A stretch of DNA of 42,691 nt, taken from JAAZPG01 sp012797375 (GTDB lineage Bacteria; Acidobacteriota; Aminicenantia; Aminicenantales; UBA4085). Positions 41,011 through 42,691 of this stretch are shown piece after piece. The notes beneath the pieces were generated by a model that was not told where the DNA came from, searched no databases, and saw nothing but the letters and a program-made list of their open reading frames with translations. Made by a program: the position numbers and the translations under genes. Location: NCBI GenBank assembly GCA_937868205.1, contig CALMMC010000036.1, positions 1 through 42,691 of the forward strand, read 5' to 3'. The first letter of the stretch is position 1. The number at the start of each line of letters is the position of its first letter.

Positions 41011-41505
41011 TTAAATTAAGCTCGAACCGGGCTTCTTGTCAACCGGCGGGCCGGGCCGGGACACTCGGGCCGCCCGTCGTTCCGCGGCCCGAAGAGCTCG
41101 GAGGGAGGACGGCCCGCGGGGTATTCCGGCGGTTTTCAGGGGGTTCTTGATGAAATCCCGGATCTCCGGCTCGAAAGGCATCTGTCCACCGAAATCATCG
41201 CCCCTTTTCCATGCCCGCCGCACGCCCGGTCGATCTTTCGCCCAAGCCCGGGATGCCCGCCGCAGGCTTCGTTAAACAGCGCCTGCCGGCGCCGGGCCAA
41301 GTCCCGGGCGACGAGACCCGCCGGATCGGCGTTCAAGTTCGCCCGGATTTCGCCGATCAGGGCGTCCCACTTGTCCTGGCAGGCTTTCATAGCCTGAGGC
41401 GAATAGGATTTCTCGATGCCCTCGAATTCCTTCAGGTCGTCTTCGGTGAAGAATTTCTAGGTCCATTCCCGCTTGTTTTGCCCGCTCGTCCGCGATTTCT
41501 CCATG
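41011..41505 (-). pseudogene. Broken TipAS-domain (MerR-type regulator) remnant
   Basis: Reading the minus strand from 41505 gives MEKSRTSGQNKREWT, then a TAG stop (41459-41457). The same frame then continues as KFFTEDDLKEFEGIEKSYSP and DKWDALIGEIRANLNADPAG. This matches the TipAS drug-binding domain that follows the MerR DNA-binding domain in TipA-like regulators. The frame is lost near 41213-41228, where GCCCG occurs twice, 11 bases apart. Removing one 11-base copy restores IDRAWKRGDD and leads into FGGQMPFEPEIRDFIKNPL, the usual end of the domain. The DNA-binding half is absent. A stop codon, a frameshift and 5' truncation together make this a pseudogene. Confidence 0.7.
41014..41042 (-). 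promoter_or_regulatory. Sigma70 promoter of the diguanylate cyclase gene
   Basis: On the minus strand TTGACA (41037-41042) and TTAATT (41014-41019) are 17 bases apart. The leader to ATG 40945 is about 60 bases. The element sits in the decayed 3' end of the upstream pseudogene. Confidence 0.6.
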
Positions 41506-41550
41506 ATTCCGATGATCCGGCTCCGGCCGATCCGGCCGCGGCGACGAGGG

Positions 41551-42435
41551 TCAGCGCCGGTAAACGAAAATCGTGTGTTCTTTCTCCTCGGAATCCAGGA
41601 CGATCTTGGAGGTGACTTCCTTGTTCTCCCAGCCGGGGATCATGTAATTGTGGGTAACCACGAGGACGCCCGGCCGGAGCTCCTTCTCGAGCTTGGGCCG
41701 GAGGAGCTCGTTGGATTCGGGCAGAAGGTACATCGTCACGACCGTGGCCTCGGAGATGTCCACCTTGGTCGCATCGGCCAGTTTGAACCGGACCAGCCGT
41801 TCCACGCCGGCGGCTTTCGCGTTGGCCTTGGACTCCCGGATCCGCTCGGGCTCGATGTCGATGCCGACGCCCCGGGCGCCGAAGGTCTTGGCCGCGTGAA
41901 TGACGATCCGGCCGTCGCCGCAGCCGATGTCGTAGACGATCGAATCCTTGGTCACCTCTCCCAAGAGGCACATTTCCGCCAGGACCTCGGGCGGCGTCGG
42001 GACATAGGGCGCCAGGTCGACGGCGTCCTCCCGGCCGTGGGCGCCCACCCAGATGTCCGTGTTTCCCGCGCTGTCGTAGCGGAAGGAGTAGGGCTTCCCG
42101 GGGAAGAGGGAATACGTCACCTCGGATCCGTACTTCAGGTAGGAAATCACGACGGTTTGAGGCGCCGGATAGCGGTCGATTTCATCCGGCAGGAGCATCC
42201 GCTCCACGGCCGGGGCTTCCGAGCCGTAGGCCCGGAGCCTGTAGTGGACGGGCTTCTTGGTGACGTTCCGAATGGTGATTTCGTGGGGCCCGACTCCCAG
42301 GAAGGAGGGAATCGATTCTTCCTGAACCGTCCCGACCGCCGGGCCGCCGGCCGAGGGTCGCCCGCCGAAATAAATCAGGAGAGCCGCGGCCAGGCAGAAG
42401 ACGGCCGCCAGGGCGATCATCAGGCGCTTGTTCAT
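41551..42435 (-). CDS. Membrane-anchored class I SAM-dependent methyltransferase
   Basis: A 294-residue protein with an N-terminal membrane helix or uncleaved signal (MNKRLMIALAAVFCLAAALLIYF). A ~110-residue beta-rich region follows (IPSFLGVGPHEITIRNVTKK, PQTVVISYLKYGSEVTYSL). The C-terminus is a Rossmann methyltransferase: motif I VYDIGCGDGRIVIHAA (about 167-182), the acidic residue of motif II in GVGIDIEPERI, and LADATKVDIS. The preceding APYVPTPPEVLAEM is typical of a known group of small methyltransferases. With positive residues before the helix, the catalytic part would face the periplasm by the positive-inside rule, which is odd for a SAM enzyme. The substrate is unknown. Confidence 0.82.
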   Translation of the reverse strand: MNKRLMIALAAVFCLAAALLIYFGGRPSAGGPAVGTVQEESIPSFLGVGPHEITIRNVTKKPVHYRLRAYGSEAPAVERMLLPDEIDRYPAPQTVVISYLKYGSEVTYSLFPGKPYSFRYDSAGNTDIWVGAHGREDAVDLAPYVPTPPEVLAEMCLLGEVTKDSIVYDIGCGDGRIVIHAAKTFGARGVGIDIEPERIRESKANAKAAGVERLVRFKLADATKVDISEATVVTMYLLPESNELLRPKLEKELRPGVLVVTHNYMIPGWENKEVTSKIVLDSEEKEHTIFVYRR

Positions 42436-42473
42436 CGCTTCACCTTCCGGCGAGGCTCCGCCCGCCGGGCCTC

Positions 42474-42502
42474 ATTTTGTCCCAAGAGAGGGGGCGGGTC
42501 AA
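42474..42502 (-). promoter_or_regulatory. Promoter of the methyltransferase gene
   Basis: On the minus strand TTGACC (42497-42502) and CAAAAT (42474-42479) are 17 bases apart, about 38 bases before the ATG. Confidence 0.55.
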
Positions 42503-42524
42503 GGGGGTGAACTCGTCCAGTAGA

Positions 42525-42689
42525 TTAGTGACACTTAGCTTTATTATGCTCCATTAGCCAGTTTTGGTAAAAATTCATAGCAGGAGCTTCGGCGGCGTCT
42601 CTACGGTCGGACCAAGCCGGGCCCCCTCCTTCGGCATCAGCTCCCCATTCGTTGTGAGTCTCGGGAAGAGACCGTACCCGGGCACCTGG
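42525..42689 (-). CDS. Possible C-terminus of a foreign gene, cut by the window edge
   Basis: On the minus strand a frame is open from the window edge to TAA at 42527-42525, ending ...AMNFYQNWLMEHNKAKCH. Its last 20 codons use A/T-ending codons (AAT, TTT, AAA, CAT), unlike every other gene here. A second frame is also open for 38 codons, so the reading is uncertain. I do not recognise the product; the end of a mobile-element gene is possible. Confidence 0.3.
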   Translation of the reverse strand, partial: PGARVRSLPETHNEWGADAEGGGPAWSDRRDAAEAPAMNFYQNWLMEHNKAKCH

Positions 42690-42691
42690 AA

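Noticed and set aside
42510..42691. Group II intron or known IS end at the right edge
   Set aside because: No domain V hairpin, no terminal inverted repeat pair and no recognisable transposase motif are visible in the part available.

Overview
The window reads as chromosomal DNA of a high-GC Gram-negative bacterium. It carries outer-membrane proteins (a FadL-type barrel and a small barrel), a type IV pilus secretin operon, many lipoproteins and sigma70-type promoters (TTGACA / TATAAT-like). Gene content and codon style (GCC, CGG and GAC dominate) fit the Acidobacteriota/Aminicenantota (OP8) area. That placement is inference; there is no rRNA here to confirm it. Most of the window is ordinary, densely packed core genome. 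Accessory or decaying material lies near 28.9-31.6 kb and from about 41 kb to the right end.

Layout. 0-3 kb: the 3' end of clpB, a FadL/OmpP1 transporter, and tRNA-Phe with a near-consensus promoter. 3-4 kb: a GT4 glycosyltransferase. 4.3-12.6 kb: a tight forward operon of a semialdehyde-dehydrogenase-like protein lacking its catalytic Cys, an MsbA-type ABC exporter, yicC, gmk, coaBC, a family-4 uracil-DNA glycosylase and a PriA-like protein with degraded helicase motifs. 12.5-19.5 kb: a reverse operon coaD-pilM-pilN-pilO-pilP-pilQ followed by two small lipoproteins. 19.7-24.5 kb: a small barrel protein, a phosphohexomutase with ftsB, sppA, and an RRM protein. 24.5-27.3 kb: a four-gene ECF sigma / anti-sigma / HEAT-TPR protein / small secreted protein operon, with an ECF-like promoter directly in front of the sigma gene and a strong terminator behind. 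27.4-29 kb: hutH. 29.3-31.6 kb: two lipoproteins sharing an N-terminal layout. 31.6-35.5 kb: a conserved small protein, a POT peptide transporter, and delta-1-pyrroline-5-carboxylate dehydrogenase preceded by a roughly 180-nt structured leader that ends in an intrinsic terminator. 35.6-42.4 kb: nikR, a short FHA protein, glycogen phosphorylase, guanine deaminase, a diguanylate cyclase, a TipAS-domain pseudogene and a membrane-anchored methyltransferase. The last ~170 bases are unusually AT-rich and look foreign.

How it fits together. HutH, the peptide transporter and P5C dehydrogenase point to peptide and amino-acid catabolism through glutamate. Glycogen phosphorylase points to stored glucan use. 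The pil operon supplies the inner-membrane platform and outer-membrane pore of type IV pili. The observations I rate highest are the structured leader in front of the P5C dehydrogenase gene, the self-contained ECF module with a domain shared by its last two genes, the PriA and ASADH homologues that have lost catalytic residues, and the lipoprotein pair.
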